A DNA stretch of 64,000 nucleotides, from NCBI GenBank assembly GCA_024138015.1, contig JAMXBB010000003.1, forward strand, positions 10,184,742 to 10,248,741, written 5' to 3'. The DNA is from Lumnitzera littorea. Lineage: Eukaryota; Streptophyta; Magnoliopsida; Myrtales; Combretaceae. Below are positions 12,717 through 25,862 of the stretch, in pieces. How positions within the stretch are numbered: position 1 is the first letter of the stretch; every line of letters begins with the position of its first letter. The position numbers and the translations under genes are program-made. The notes under the pieces were generated by a model. It ran no database searches and was not told the DNA's origin. It saw only the letters and a program-made list of their open reading frames with translations.

Positions 12717-14634
12717 TGAAACATTCTCATTTCGTTCTGGAAAACCCGGTAAAAAAAAAAAAGTTATATAATAACAATAATAATAAATTTTAAAAATAAA
12801 AAAATAATGGAATGAATATAATAATATAATAAACGCTTAAAGATTTAATATGATATATAAATAAGTATTAAGTGCCAAGAATAATATTGTTATGAGAAAA
12901 GATCTAAATATTGGTATGATATGTAAATAAGCTTTAAGTACTGAGGACAAATCTATTCAAGGAAAAAATCTAAATCTATATTTTTTTCCCTACGTTATTT
13001 TTCCTCTTCCACTATTCTATACAGTTTCTTTTGGTATACCCTAAAAAATAAAAAAAAACTTAAAGGAGAATTCTCAAAAACACCTATAGGTACACATTCA
13101 GGGAGTTATAGGGCAGAAATCAAAGCCAAAAAATAGGTTTGCAAAGGAACACCCGAAATTGGGTAAGTTGCCACTTGTTTTTTTGAAGAAATTCGGATTT
13201 AGGGGCTAGGGTATAAGAAAACCAACGAATCTTCAAGAAAACACAAGGATACGATAATAATGAGTAAGTCCTTTACCTATATAACATATAAATTCGTTTT
13301 TCTTTAAAGAGATGTTATAAAAACTATAAAAATTTCCATTTTTGCAACTTCACGCGTTTATAATTCGAGTCTAGGTTGATTAGGTAGATGGGAATGATGG
13401 TGACACAATTATGGTATAGATTACATAATGGTAGTGTTGAGATGTGAAGTGTATGTGTGTGTGTATTGTGCGGTTATGTGTGTGTTTGCCTATGCAATCA
13501 AGTAGTGTATGTATATTATGGGACATTGAAAAGTGTAAGGAAGGATATAAAAAGATATATAGAGTGTAGTTCGGAAACTCAAATATTGAAACAAATGGTT
13601 AAATAAAAGTAGAAGAGTGTTGAGTTGAGTTGATGATTAATGAATTGAGTTTTGAATCTGGTATTGTATTTGTGACCAGATGCTAAGAGTCACATAATGC
13701 CAGACCTCGTTGAGATAGGAGTACTAGGTACAGGATACGTGTTTATTGAATGTGTATGCTAAACTAATGTACATTAATCGGACCTAAATGAAACTTAGAC
13801 TTAACTATTTGCTGCTTCTACTTGGCTTCGACCACCCATTGGTAGGGTCTAATGGTGTTAATGAGGCACCTAGTGATCTTTACATGACGCTGTCTCTGGT
13901 GGAGTCCCGTACTGAAATGACTCAGGTAAATCTAGGATGATTTTTGGCACTCAAGTGATTAGGGAGGACTGAACACCAATACTTATGTAGTATTTACATA
14001 TTATAAGTATAGGGGTCATGAGTAACCCTAAGTTTCAGGACACTAGGACTGTACTACTTGTAGACTTAAATAACTAGATCTAATCAATTGTTTATTGCAT
14101 TTATTACTATTACTCGTATGTGCTTGGCTTGTTACATGTATGTTCATGTGCATGTGTGTTCATGTGCATGTGTATGGTATCTTGTACTAAGCTTTATCTC
14201 ACTCTATGGGAATTGTTGTTTTTTCAGCTACAGGTTCAAGGTATGAAGTTTATAGTGAAGTAGTAGGGATAGCCTAGTTTAGCTTTAGGAGTAAACCGTT
14301 GAGAATCATATGTATTGTTTCATATTACATATATTTGGAGACCATTGATTGTTTGGAGTCGCCTATGACTCTTTTAGATGATGTTACTTTAGGTTGTTTG
14401 TTTAGAGTTATGTCTTATTCAAGTTCATTCACTTGTAATAGTTGGGTTCGTTTACTATTGTGGTATGTGGAAATTGGGGGGTCGAAATTCTACTTTAATT
14501 CATATTTGAGGTTATTAAATTGTGAGTCGGCAAATTTCATTTAATTAGTTTGTGGATCTTAGCCAAGTTGTAGGTTTTTAGACGCCTGACGTATCAGTAA
14601 AAGCTAAGGACACGTGACGAGTTGTAACATTTCA
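12717..14634 (+). mobile_element. LTR-like block (possible gypsy LTR remnant)
   Basis: Begins TGAAACATTCTC and ends GTTGTAACATTTCA, so the termini are TG...CA with an inverted match TGAAAcATT/TGAAAtGTT. The interior is non-coding and has a transcribed-leader look: a pyrimidine-rich zone near 12980-13020 and a GGGTAAGTTG splice-donor-like site near 13157. No 5-bp target duplication is visible (AGGGG against GGTTC), so the ends or the call may be wrong. Confidence 0.33.
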
Positions 14635-14707
14635 GGTTCTAAGGTTTTACACATTCTAACTTACATACTTGATATCTAAAATAAATTAGATAATGGTAAG
14701 TTGTTTC

Positions 14708-16362
14708 TGATAACTTGCACAATACAGTTAAAATTATTATAATTTAATGGTATAAATTATGATTTTTTAATAAAATACATTAGGTTTAATTTCTCCCTTC
14801 TTCAAAGTTATAATATAATAGTTGATAAAATATAAATATATATATGTATCTATAGCAGTATTTTAATTGAATAAATTTACAAAATTTTAAAGAAATTAAC
14901 TTTAAAGAATCAAAATGCTTAATTTTCTCCTTCATAAACAGCTACACTTGCTAAATGGTATCTTATGACCCTATTAAGAAGTTAAAAAATAATCTATTCA
15001 TTCATTTGAAATGATTATACATTGAAAAATCAAGTTTATGAAAAGATTAAATATTTATATATATTTATTTATTTTATCTTATAGGTGATAAATTCTTAAT
15101 TGACTATATTTATAATAATGATTTTTAGTGATTTTCCTTAAAATTTTAGTTTATTTTAAGAAAATAATATTTAATCAAATAAAATTTTGATTTCAAAGTT
15201 TTAAAACAATCTTTGGAAGAAAACGATAAAATGAAAATAAGTTTCACTTAATTAAGAGTTAAATTGAAAAAGTTATGAAGTTTGTAAGTGACATGAGTAG
15301 TAATACAGTTAGCAACATGACTGCGTCAGTTATAGGAAAGATTTTTTAGTTAAATAGAGCAATACACAGAAGGTGACACGACTTGAAAGACACGGCTATG
15401 TCACTAAACTGTATCAGTTGCAATAATTGAAGGAAATCCGCACACATTATAAAAGGGCTCCTTTAGGATTTTTAACATACCTTTTTATATGAATTTTAAA
15501 GAGACTCCAAGATCAAAAACGCACAAGAAAGAGACGCACTCTAAGCTTCAGGATCAAAGAGATTTTATTAGTTTTAATGGCTTTTCTTTATATATTTTCA
15601 TTAGTTTTGATCAAAGATTGTTCTTTTGCCATGATTAGTGAGTAAATTCATTGTATTTAGGTTTTGTTATGCAACGTTGAGTTTTATTATATCTAATGAA
15701 AAATTTATTTTCTTTAGTTCAATTATGTGTTCTTTAATTATTTTAAATTAATATTTCTAAGGCATTAATCTAATATTTGATATTATACAAGGAAATTGAG
15801 AGATTGCTTGTCTAATTAAATATATGCATAATTGATGAAGATTATTGCAACATTAGAGATAAATTGTAGAGTCTTTTTGGATCTTAGTTGTTATTTTTAC
15901 AAGAATTCATTATTTTTTAGTGATCTTTGATTATACTATTAAGAAAAGATTCTAATAAATGATCTAAAGATTAGGGTTAGTAGACTTAAAAAAGTTATTA
16001 CCTTATTTAAAGAAATCTCCCGATCAAAGAAATTAGAGAAGAATTTAGATTATCTTAAGCAGAAGTCGCATTTGTAATTCTAGGGGAAATAAGATTTAGA
16101 TATATAGTTGAATCTTGAAGTTAATTTTTTCAATTAATTGATTTCTTGTTTAATTTCTTTAATTGAATCTTGAATAGTTTTTAGATTAATTATTTGTTGC
16201 AATTTAGTTTAATTTCTTTAGTTTCTTAAATCGAATTTACCAGTTAAATAATAAAAAAATAGTTGGTATTAGTAATCATAATCCTCGTGAGAAAGATATC
16301 CATTTTTAGTAAACTGTACTACTATCTATAGATGTGCTTACCTTATGCTAATAGGTATAACA
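14708..16362 (+). mobile_element. Athila/Tat-like gypsy LTR remnant
   Basis: Begins TGATAACTTGCA and ends GGTATAACA (inverted match TGATAAC/TGTTATACC). A good TATA box, CATTATAAAAGGG, lies near 15445-15456. About 190 bp further on is a leader with GCCATGATTAGTGAGTAAATTC, and near the end is ATCCTCGTGAGAAAGATATC. I know both phrases as typical of the transcribed part and 3' end of plant Athila/Tat-type gypsy LTRs. The repeated 'gacacg/cgtgtc'-like words at 15370-15400 also fit such LTRs. No primer-binding site follows and no matching 5-bp target duplication is seen, so it is probably a truncated or solo copy with uncertain ends. Confidence 0.42.
15445..15456 (+). promoter_or_regulatory. TATA box of the Athila-like LTR
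   Basis: TTATAAAAGGG is a strong plant TATA match inside an LTR-like block, at the position expected for the retrotransposon promoter. It probably marked the start of element transcription. There is no sign that it drives a host gene. Confidence 0.4.
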
Positions 16363-19300
16363 ATTTTCTCATATATATACATATAATACAAAGAGAAAAT
16401 ATATAAACTAGAATACTAATACCAAAATTGAAGGTAATATTGCCCTTTGAAGACAATTAAGGCTTGGATTTTCATGGGATGAATTTTCTACTAATTTTTA
16501 CTTGTGTGTCCTTGCTAAGTTAATCAAAGTGCATCTTTTCATCATTTTAGTAACTATAGGCTGGTGTATATGTATTATAAACAGTAAACCTTAATGTAGT
16601 CCATGCATTTGCCAAAATACTAGCTAACAGTTGATGTTTTCCCTACTTACAACATTGCTTGTTTTGTGATAATAGATTTTAAGTATAAGAGGTGATGTGA
16701 TGTGAGGCAATAATAGATGGAGGAATAGTTAGGTGAAATAAAGATGGTATAATAATGATTTTAAGCTCAAGATCGATGGAGCTTGGATTTTTTGCTTACA
16801 CACTCAAATTGTTGTTTGATTTGAAGTAAACTCAATAAGACTTAATGTATCATGTAATTCTCTCATTTAGCCTCATTTGCTTTGAAAAGTTAAATTCCTT
16901 TTTATCAAAGTTACATTAAACTTTGAATTCAAATTACATTTAAACTTTATATGAGCTCATATGTTCTAAAGCTTGTCAAACCATATAATCAAAAGCTTAA
17001 GTTTGTCTTGACAAACTACTCGAATAGTTTAAGCTACAATTAAACTTCAACTATAATCACATATTACACTTGAGTAAACATCAATTATAGTTAGCAGTTT
17101 GTTTCCATACATAATAATAATGGCCGACCATCAAACTTAGCAAAAAATGTAAATTACAAAAATAATCCTTCTAAGGAACGAAAATTATTTTCTATCAACC
17201 ATCAATCATTGTAGCTTTATGCCTTTACCCAACCACTTACTTTTAAATGGTGTTGATTACCACAACTTACTAAAATTATAATAATAACAAATGAAAAGTA
17301 GCTACAAAAAATTATTGAGTAAAAAGTAATAGTGGTTTTATAAATCCGAGGTGATGAATATAAAGTTAATACTAATTTTGAACTTTTCGACCCAATAGAT
17401 AAAAGACTCATTAACCATCTATTAGATTGGCTAATCACTACCATTAAGTTAAAATATTACAAATAGTTTAAGAGCTCTGCTACTGGATGTGCGACTTGGG
17501 AAGACCCAAAGAAGAAGCCAATAAACTTATGATGACCCTAATATAAGAGGTAGTCTAATAAGGGCTAATAGAGTGGCACTAAAGAAAAAGACATAGATAA
17601 AGAGTGTCTTCAAACAAGCTTCTAAAGATGGCAAGAACTATAGTGGAGAAAGATAACGGACCAAGCTAATTTTATACATTGAAAAGGGGGGAGTTCAATA
17701 AGTTGAGACAATAGGGATATTGAGTATTCAAGTAGAGGAGAATGTAAAACCCCTAAGCCTTAGAAGAGGAAAAGTGGAGAGTTGGAACTCTACAAAAGAT
17801 TGTTATTGAGGAAAATCAATTTTGGTTTATAAATCAAATCGACTACCAAGTTGAACTAGCTAGGAATCTTTACGTGATGTCAACAAAAAAGCACATTAGT
17901 TTATGTTGCCTCAACTATCAATCATAAGTGGTTTAGGACATTGCAATTGGCTAGGAATTACTTTATTCTCCTTGTTTTAAAATGAATTTGAGGTACTTTG
18001 TATCCAATTACTTATAGAATCTAGGTTAGTATTCCCTTTTAAATTCCTAGCAAATCCCAAAACCAAGAAATGTTATGTTTTTCAGTTTCTCATCTTTTTA
18101 GATCTTATGTCACTACCCCTTCCTTTCTAAGTTAACACTACCTCCCTCTTCATAAAGATGCCACTATCACTTTTCTCTTGTTCTCATGCTGATAGTAGTA
18201 TGCATTTCACCTATTGAAGTAAAATCTTTATAAATTTCTCATTTCTTTAAGTTATTGATTAAGAATAGATAATCGTTTTATCACAAAATCCCCTTGCTAT
18301 GTGTCTAAGGTAAAAAGCAATAAGGAATCACTAGGATATCGATGAGACAATAAGATTTTATATCAATTCTTTCCTTTTTTTCCTAATGGATTAGATTAAT
18401 CTATAGAACTCTAATTTCATCTCATGGATAAGGAATACTATTGTATTCAAAATAACCATTTTTCAAAAGGAATTAAGTAAATTTTTTATGTACTTCATGG
18501 TTCTTGTAAGAAAAGTAATGATTGCCTTTTTTTTAGCTTACTTTTAGAAATTAATCATTAATTTGGAGATTAGAATTATCTTAAGCTAATCATAAAAAAA
18601 AGATGATGGGTATAAATCATCTATTAATTATGGAATTATAGATTTAGTTGCACTTACGAAAGTATAGGATTAAGTTTTGGAAGACGTTAAGGATTTAGAA
18701 TTGGAAAGGAAAAACTACTTTTTCAAGTAAAGTAGGCTAAACTCCCTACATAGGGTGGTTAACCCCTACCTTCAGTTGACTACTTGCTTACTTAAGTCAA
18801 CCATCTTGCTTCTATACCCTTGGTTGTTTGTCCAGCTATTCCTTCGGTCGACAATGTGAGTGTTTGGAGACTCTTGTGAATCAATTAGGCTTATAATCAA
18901 TTATATAGATGGAAAACTAAGTATTTGCCTTAGAATTTCTAACCCTTAAGTAAATTTAAGTATTAATTTTTATTAAGCATTGGATTTAGGTAATGAATAT
19001 AAATTCAATGTCATCAAGACCTTGAATTGATTTTAGGTATGAAACTACTATTATGGTTTGCAAGTGTGTGTATAATAGTTGTAACTTAACTAATATAAGA
19101 CCTTAATGATGTTCGTATTATTTTTATAGTCATTTGGACTTGCTTATGATAGCCATTTATAAGTTAATGTTGGTCCTCCATCTCCCAAATGATATTACAA
19201 CTATGGGAAAATTGGTAGAATGAGACTAGATTTGAACATTGTACATGGATTGTGTGCTTGATGGTATCATAAAAAATAATAAACTCATTATGAGACAAAT

Positions 19301-20057
19301 GGTGGGAAACATAGTTATCCTTTGCAAATATGTATCACAAACGGTAGGCTTCAGCTTGGTTTTGTAATGCAGCACAAACAAGGCTTCAACTCGATCATAT
19401 AAGATAACATAGAGATAGGTTGCCATTTAATCATATATTGTAGCGTAGATGATGGATATTATACTATAGGCCTAGTTGTTTCCATTCTAGATACTTCTAT
19501 TTATCAAATTTGAAGTCTCTTTTGTAATTAGTTATTACAGGTAGTGTGGTGATATGCTACATTAAGAATCGATAAGGGTAGCAATATCGAGGGTGGGTCC
19601 AAACCTATCAAATGAACGAAAGATAAATGGAAGTCGAAGCTTTTGGCAAAACCCATGCATTAATTCCATAGATATGATGTACTATAGAACCACATATGGA
19701 CCAAGTAGTTTGCTAAATATGATGCATATAAAACAAATTAGATAAGTTGCTCACTACAATCCTTACTAAAGGGATTGATAAGAGATAGGAGTAAGATGGT
19801 CTTGCAATAATATAAGAGCAAATTACAGAGGAAAATAAGGAATTCTATATTACTTCATTATGATTGTGGCTTACATTTCAAGTACGTATTTACACCTAAT
19901 ATTAGCGAGCAACTATTACATTTGAAGAAGTTACCCAAATGGGCATTTTATCTAAAGTGGAAAAATACTAAAAGGAATATACATAAAAAGGATAAATTCA
20001 TAATACATAAGGAGAGAATATCCAACCCACATCCATAAAAGTACAGAAGTCAGGGGA
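16363..20057. other. Intergenic DNA, probable old LTR material
   Basis: No gene is seen. At 17741 the sequence TGTAAAACCCCTAAGCC, preceded by a purine run (AGAGGAGAA), looks like an LTR start next to a polypurine tract. A CTAAGGTAAAAAG site near 18305 resembles the splice-donor region at 48918 (CCTAAGGTAAGT), hinting at a shared LTR family. I cannot find the other end, so it is not listed as an element. The stretch 19550-20057 has slightly higher GC but all frames are broken. Confidence 0.4.
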
Positions 20058-20062
20058 CATAT
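20058..20062. repeat. Target site duplication, left copy (CATAT)
   Basis: CATAT directly precedes the TG of the LTR at 20063 and is repeated exactly after its final CA at 23150-23154. Confidence 0.8.
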
Positions 20063-23000
20063 TGTAAGCCCCAAAATTCAGCCAAGTAACCGTAGGATTG
20101 AATTTAGAACCCAAGATTTAGGGCGATCGGTTAAAAGATCCGATCAAACCCAAATTATAAACTATTGAGAAGAATATTAGTAAAAATGACCTCGTAAACT
20201 TAAATTTAAGAAAATAAGTAATAAAATAAGAAACTATAAAATTTTCAAATTTTAAGCATAATAATTGCTAATTACCGAAAAGGTAAAAAGTATAATCTAC
20301 TAACTAACAAATTACTAGAGATAGATTATATGTATACTAAAAATAATAGAATGACATAAATACTATTTAAGAATATTTATTTGTACTATATATGAATTTA
20401 CATGTAAGTATAAATACGCGTAATTACTTAAAATACACGAAATGTGCTAAAATAATACTAAATGCTTAAAGAAAATTCATAATTAATTAAGGAAAAATCA
20501 AGAAAAATCAGGAAAAATCATGAATCATCTAGAATTGGGTCGTGGCAGTTGGGAAAAATAAGAAAAAATTCGGCCAATTAAAATAAGCCAACATAAAAGC
20601 CAAAAATCAAGGGATAAAGCAATTGTCTTATCCCATTTAATACATAATAAATTCCACAAAGCTCTATAAATAGCAGGAAAAATTATAGAGCTCATTTGGA
20701 TAGACACAAATCAGAGAAAATTAGAGAGAGTTGAAAATTCGAGAGAAAATCCAGAAAATAAAAAAAATAAGAAAAACTGTGCAGTTAAGGATTTTAAAGG
20801 GAACCCATACCAGACGAGGAGCTGGGAGTGGACGGCCACCACCACCACATGGTGGTAGCAGCGCCCAGGCCGGCCGACAAGGCCATGGCAGCCCGTAGTG
20901 GCCGGAGCCACCCAAAATGGTGAGTCCAATTTCCGGCCCGAATCTTGTATAATTTTGCAAAAATAGTAAATATAATTATAAAATTATGAATTTTGTTATT
21001 CTGGGATATTTTTGTATGTAGTTTGCAGGAAAAATATTATTTTGATGAAATTATGTCCTGTAATATATGGCCCCTAAGAAATCATGCAAAACCGAGCACA
21101 TTTCGATTTAGAAATAAATGACCTTAGAAGTGTAGTTTCAAGCCCAAAATTTTTCTGTAGATTACTTAGATGATATAGAACAGTACTATGAAGCCCATTT
21201 TCAAAAATTAATTTTCAAAATTTTTAGATAATTTTTAGGCCCTAAAATGAGGCATAAAATGGGTAATTTGGAGTTAATTAGGAGATTAGGAGATTAATTA
21301 CTGACTTAGTAAATGAGTAGATGTTTTAGGATGTTAAAATCTGATGGAGTATGATACTTGTAGCAATTAGAGTGTTAGATGTAATTATTAGGTTAATTAT
21401 GTAGTAAATAAGTAATATGGAAAAATATTACATTTTAAGATAATTTTGTAAATTATGGTAATTAGGAGTAAAATCTGATTTAGGATGAATTTAAACATAT
21501 AATTGATGTTAGAGATGGTAATTAGGGTGATAGAAATATTAGAAGTGCATTAAGTGCATAAAAGGTAACAATATATAATATGTGATTTTTAGAAATATAA
21601 TAAATAGAAAATATTATAATAAAAATTGATATTTTGAGAATAATAAAAATGCACAATAAATCTGATAGGAAACTTGAATTTATGGACTTATATGAAAAAT
21701 GTAAAAATTTATCACATTAGGAGTGAATTCGATACACTAATATTGATTTAAGTGTACCGAGTAAAATAAACACTGACTAAGGGTAATGATGGTCTTTAGG
21801 AGATCGGGAAGTAATGTGATTAATTTCACATTATGGATTGAAACGGATTTCTAGGGTTGGAATCTAAATTATTACCCAGAAATCGATGCGAAAACCGAAC
21901 CTGAACCTAACCCCAAACTTAGAATAATTGTAAAAGACTTAATACTTAGATAATTAGGCATATTAAACCTTAAACAAAACCTAACAATAAGCATTATAGG
22001 ATAAAACGAACCTATAATAGTTATATGAAAAGCTGAAACCACGTTTGTGTTATAGGGATGATCGGCGATGGCCTAAGCAAATCGGACCTCGAGTAAGTGA
22101 GCGAGGAGTCGAGGTAAGTTGGGATTAATACAATGCCGTATTTTGGAGGCTTAAGATTATGCTTGGTTGTGCTTGTTAGATAGTTGAATGTGTGCAGGTG
22201 CTTGATTATGGGTGATGTTATAATTCTGTTTGTTGTTCTGGTATATACTGTATGATTTGTATAAAAGGATTGATCACCCTAAACTGGACTTAATCAAATA
22301 TCCGACCAGTAATCATAATCGGACATGCATGGCAACCCGTTAGGGAAATTTAGGACTCTCCGGCCAAATACCGACCCCTTCGGAAGGGATAGTGCAGGAT
22401 TGCAAAATGGTCCCTTCTTCATCCTCAGTCGAATTAAGTGACAGGAGAAGAGGTCGCGGCGGGGGTGAAGACAGTGGTTCGAAGGTAGTTGCGAGAGGAG
22501 CAAGGTCTCCATTACACAAACCTGAGTTTAGTCGTGAGCTGTTGCATTAACGGCAACTCCTCAACCCGGATTAGAGCAAACGCAATTTCTCTAATCTCAT
22601 GACGAGTCGGACAACGTCGTGCGATGGCATTTGCTTGCACATGCATTGCACCTAATAAGTGATTGAAAACCTTGTTGTGTGTATGGTATAATTTTAAGTC
22701 CTCCGTCCTAACTTAATGAGCTGTGGTTGCTCACATTCCTATAGACATCGTGCAGGTGCTGGCTAAGAAGCGGCAATAACTACTATGAAGCTAGCAACTG
22801 CTGAATCCTGGGGAGTGAGGAAAAACATGTGAAGAATAAACACATATTTTAAGGTTTAAGTTTTTATTTTAGAATTACTTTTCATTTTGAATAATGTAAC
22901 AACTAGGAAATATATTACGGAGAAATATTGTAAACCTTAATTACAATAGCTGAATTATAGCATATATATATTTCCTCACTTTCTTAGATTAATGATTTAT

Positions 23001-23149
23001 TTAAATTACAAACTGTTTACTTCAAAGCGGGTTAGTCGTTGACGCCTTGTGTAGATCAGGTCTAAGATAGCGATTGTAAGGCCAACTTCTATCTTAGGAT
23101 GGTTTACACGGCGGGAGCTGTTACGACTCTGCCGCTTCGGGGCTTGACA
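20063..23149 (+). mobile_element. Solo LTR, gypsy-type, 3087 bp
   Basis: Starts TGTAAGCCCC and ends GGGGCTTGACA, an imperfect terminal inverted repeat with canonical TG...CA, flanked by an exact 5-bp duplication CATAT. No primer-binding site or polypurine tract adjoins it on the inner side, so this is a single LTR left after recombination between two LTRs. A large LTR of ~3 kb fits plant gypsy families with long LTRs (Tekay/Del type); that family name is inferred. A GC-rich island at 20810-20940 gives overlapping frames on the minus strand that I do not believe are genes. A GAGGTAAGT donor-like site lies near 22110. Diverged relatives sit at 26732-31675 and 52193 onward, both in the opposite orientation. 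Confidence 0.8.
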
Positions 23150-23154
23150 CATAT
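23150..23154. repeat. Target site duplication, right copy (CATAT)
   Basis: Exact copy of 20058-20062, flanking the solo LTR. Confidence 0.8.
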
Positions 23155-24789
23155 GCCATTGCTTGAGTGATCGAAGCCTTCGTTAGGTAGCTACTACGAT
23201 GGAATCAGATAAGTCAACAACTTATGAATAGCTCAACATGGGGACCTCCGTTGTCAGCTCCAGCAGATAGTTACTTGTCATGAGGTGGCAATCTAAAATA
23301 TGTCGGTTTGTGGTTAAGCAACTCGGATCTTGGTTGGTATAGCTCGAAATCGGGATGGTCGAGCTATTGGACAATTTTGCTAAGCTATTACAAGGATCAC
23401 TTGGTTCATCATCAGGTTGTTACTCCAAGACCGTAGTTAGAGTGCATGGTTTGGAACTAGTGGAAAGTTAAGGAAGGTCAAGTCCGGACAGTAGCTCGGA
23501 CTCCTTGATACATGATTAGGAGGTAAGAATTCGCTTAATCATGTTCCTTAGACCTCTCGCTCAAGCTTAAGCTTAGGCTCAAGCTCAAGCTCAAGCTCAA
23601 GTGAGAGATCTAACTGGCTAATTCCTATTAGGTGGTGAGTTACAATTTTACTATACCTAAAATGTGGAATCTAAATTATTTCAAAGCATAGTTGTCAATG
23701 TTATGCATATATAATTCAACAAACTTTGATTATTTCATTTAGTAAAATTAAGCATTATGTGATGTGGCATATGATAATGTGCATGCAATAGTCATATACA
23801 GGACTTCACGAGTCATCCATCTAGGATTTTGAATTTAGTTTATGAGTTTAACTTGACCATTAAATTGGGATGTAAGCAATTTCATTGCAAATGTTGCTTA
23901 ATGAATGGATTAAAAAAGATTTTGTTTCGCAAATCTTTTATAATTTTTATAAATAATTGGAGTCATAAGGTTTATAATGAGCAAAAGTAATTATGAGTTG
24001 ATAGAATTATTTATGGACTTAATAGCAAGTTATGAGCCTTACATGTTTCATAGGAATATGCGACAAGAATATGCAACGGGATTGACAAAACATATGCCTT
24101 GTCATTTGTGCCCTTAAGTACTATAGCTACAACCCCTATGGAATTGACTAGTATCATTTCTCCCTAGATGTATGTCTTTTATTTAATTTCTATTAAAAAT
24201 AAGTTAAAGTAATAAATAATGAGGCAAAATGAAGAAATCTTCAAAATTTCATGAATTCTACAGCTAAAAACCTCAAAGAAAAAAATTAATAAGATGCTTT
24301 TCTCGAAAGATATTCCATTTTATTACCAAAAGTACATTACAGAAACTCCAAACCTGAATCAATTTTACAAAATTCATGACATTTAACTATAAAAAATAAA
24401 GCTCTTCCATTTCAAAAACACAACAATGACAAGCATACAAAATTCAATTTGGAACACCATTCAATTCTTGTTGATTTGATATCTCAAGCAAAAATAAATA
24501 ATAATTTTGTAAGCTTTTCCACTAATTTTGCATCTAACAAGTATCTTTATATGTGGTTTCGAAAGTTTTTGTTACTATGCCTTTTCATTAGTAACAATTT
24601 TAGACAATTTTTTTTTATTTTTTTTCTTCTTTATATTATTTCATTACTAAGATATTTGCCCAATGCCAATATTTTCTTCTTTCATATATTAAAGAGGCAT
24701 ATCCTTATGAAGTAGTTTTATTTTTTAGGGTTGCAACCTTTACAACACTTAAATACAATTCAATTCTTGATGAATAATGTTGCATTCTA
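23155..24789. other. Intergenic DNA with a short CTCAAG tandem repeat
   Basis: The first ~500 bases are GC-richer than average but have no open frame I can assign. At about 23567-23603 a hexamer AAGCTC/CTCAAG is repeated five to six times. The stretch from 24200 to 24789 is AT-rich and non-coding as far as I can see. Confidence 0.5.
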
Positions 24790-25058
24790 TGAAGTATCAA
24801 TTAGTTAGGTTTTCTCCATTGAAGCATTCACTAAAGGTTGATGAATATCTGCTATTCAAAGATTACTAGAGAAGATATGGAAGACAAAAGAATAATTTCT
24901 CTCTTAACTTGTTAATTTACTATACTGCATAAAGTCATTATATATACAAAAAGTTAGAAGTTGATGTATATAACCAACTAATAACAAACTAACAATCTAA
25001 TAACTAAAGCCAGTTGAAAAACAGAAAGTAAAATATAAAATATAGTACACTCTACACA
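24790..25058 (-). repeat. Copia 3' LTR (left copy)
   Basis: On the + strand it runs TGAAGTATCAATTAG ... CTCTACACA, ending at the internal region. Compared with the right copy it has a 2-bp deletion near its start (TGAAG against TGAGAAG) and about 33 further differences, so the insertion is old. A CT-rich stretch just inside (25070-25081) is a polypurine tract on the coding strand. Confidence 0.85.
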
Positions 25059-25079
25059 TGCACGCACACACCCTCCCTC

Positions 25080-25862
25080 TCAAGTGGGAGCTTCCCGAAG
25101 CCCCAACTTAGAAATAGTAGCAGACAAGTCAATAATTGAAGTGAGCTTAGTAAAATAGTTGGCCAATTGTTGAGAAGAGCTAATGTGAATCAAATAAATA
25201 AACCTATGAGTAACATGATCCTTAATGAAGTGAACATCTACATCTTTATGTTTAGTCCTATTATGTAAACATGGATTCTTAGCTATTAAAGTGGTGGAGT
25301 TATTATCACAAAAGACATTGATGGGAAGCAAAACAAGAACTTAAAGGTCATGCAAAATGTAGGTGGTCTAAAGAAGATCTTTAACAATAGCAGCGAGACT
25401 TCTATATTCTGCCTTAGTAGATGAAGTGATGGTAGTAGATTGCTTCTTGGACTTCCAAAGAACAAGAGCATTACCTAACATGATACAATAACTAGAAATA
25501 GACTTAAGGTCGAAGGAAGAAGAAGCCCAATCAGCATCTACATAACAGTGAAGAGTGAGAGGATTATTTCTAGGATAGTACAAACCAAGACCAAAGCTAC
25601 CCTTCAAATATTTGAGCAAATGAACTACAACTCGCATATGAGGTTGATGAGGAGCAAAAACAAAGTGACTGAGCTTATTTACTGCAAAACTTATATCAAG
25701 TCTTATTAACGTTAGATATAACAAATGCCCAACAATACTCCTATAAGAAAGAAGATCATCCAAAAGGTCACCATGATCCTTATGTAAGGGTAAACCAGAT
25801 GACAATGGCAAAGAAACAGGATGGCAACCAGTGAGACCAACATCATCCAAAAGATCAAGCAC
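25080..25862 (-). pseudogene. Copia RNase H and end of reverse transcriptase (broken)
   Basis: Two adjoining frames (25862-25368, then 25331-25080) encode the end of the copia polyprotein. The first carries the RT-to-RNase H linker with SYRSIVGHLLYLTLIRLDIS, then the RNase H landmarks YVDADWAS, LVLWKSKKQSTTITSST and KAEYRSLA. The second has FCDNNSTTLIAKNPCLHNRT followed by KHKDVDVHFIKDHV, the usual copia C-terminal block. The two are out of frame near 25368-25331, so the protein is broken. This is the least decayed part of the element, and it fixes both the family (Ty1/copia) and the minus orientation. It lies directly before the 3' LTR, as expected. Confidence 0.9.

Noticed and set aside
12717..14634. 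Solo LTR with confirmed target duplication
   Set aside because: The flanking five bases do not match, so it is kept only as an LTR-like block of low confidence.
20711..20960. Overlapping minus-strand frames of 72 and 79 codons
   Set aside because: They lie in the GC-rich island of a solo LTR with intact LTR ends and target duplication; the two frames overlap in different phases and match no family I know.
22294..22512. 72-codon minus-strand frame
   Set aside because: It lies in the same solo LTR; the homologous segment in the nested LTR (27336-27700) does not conserve the frame.
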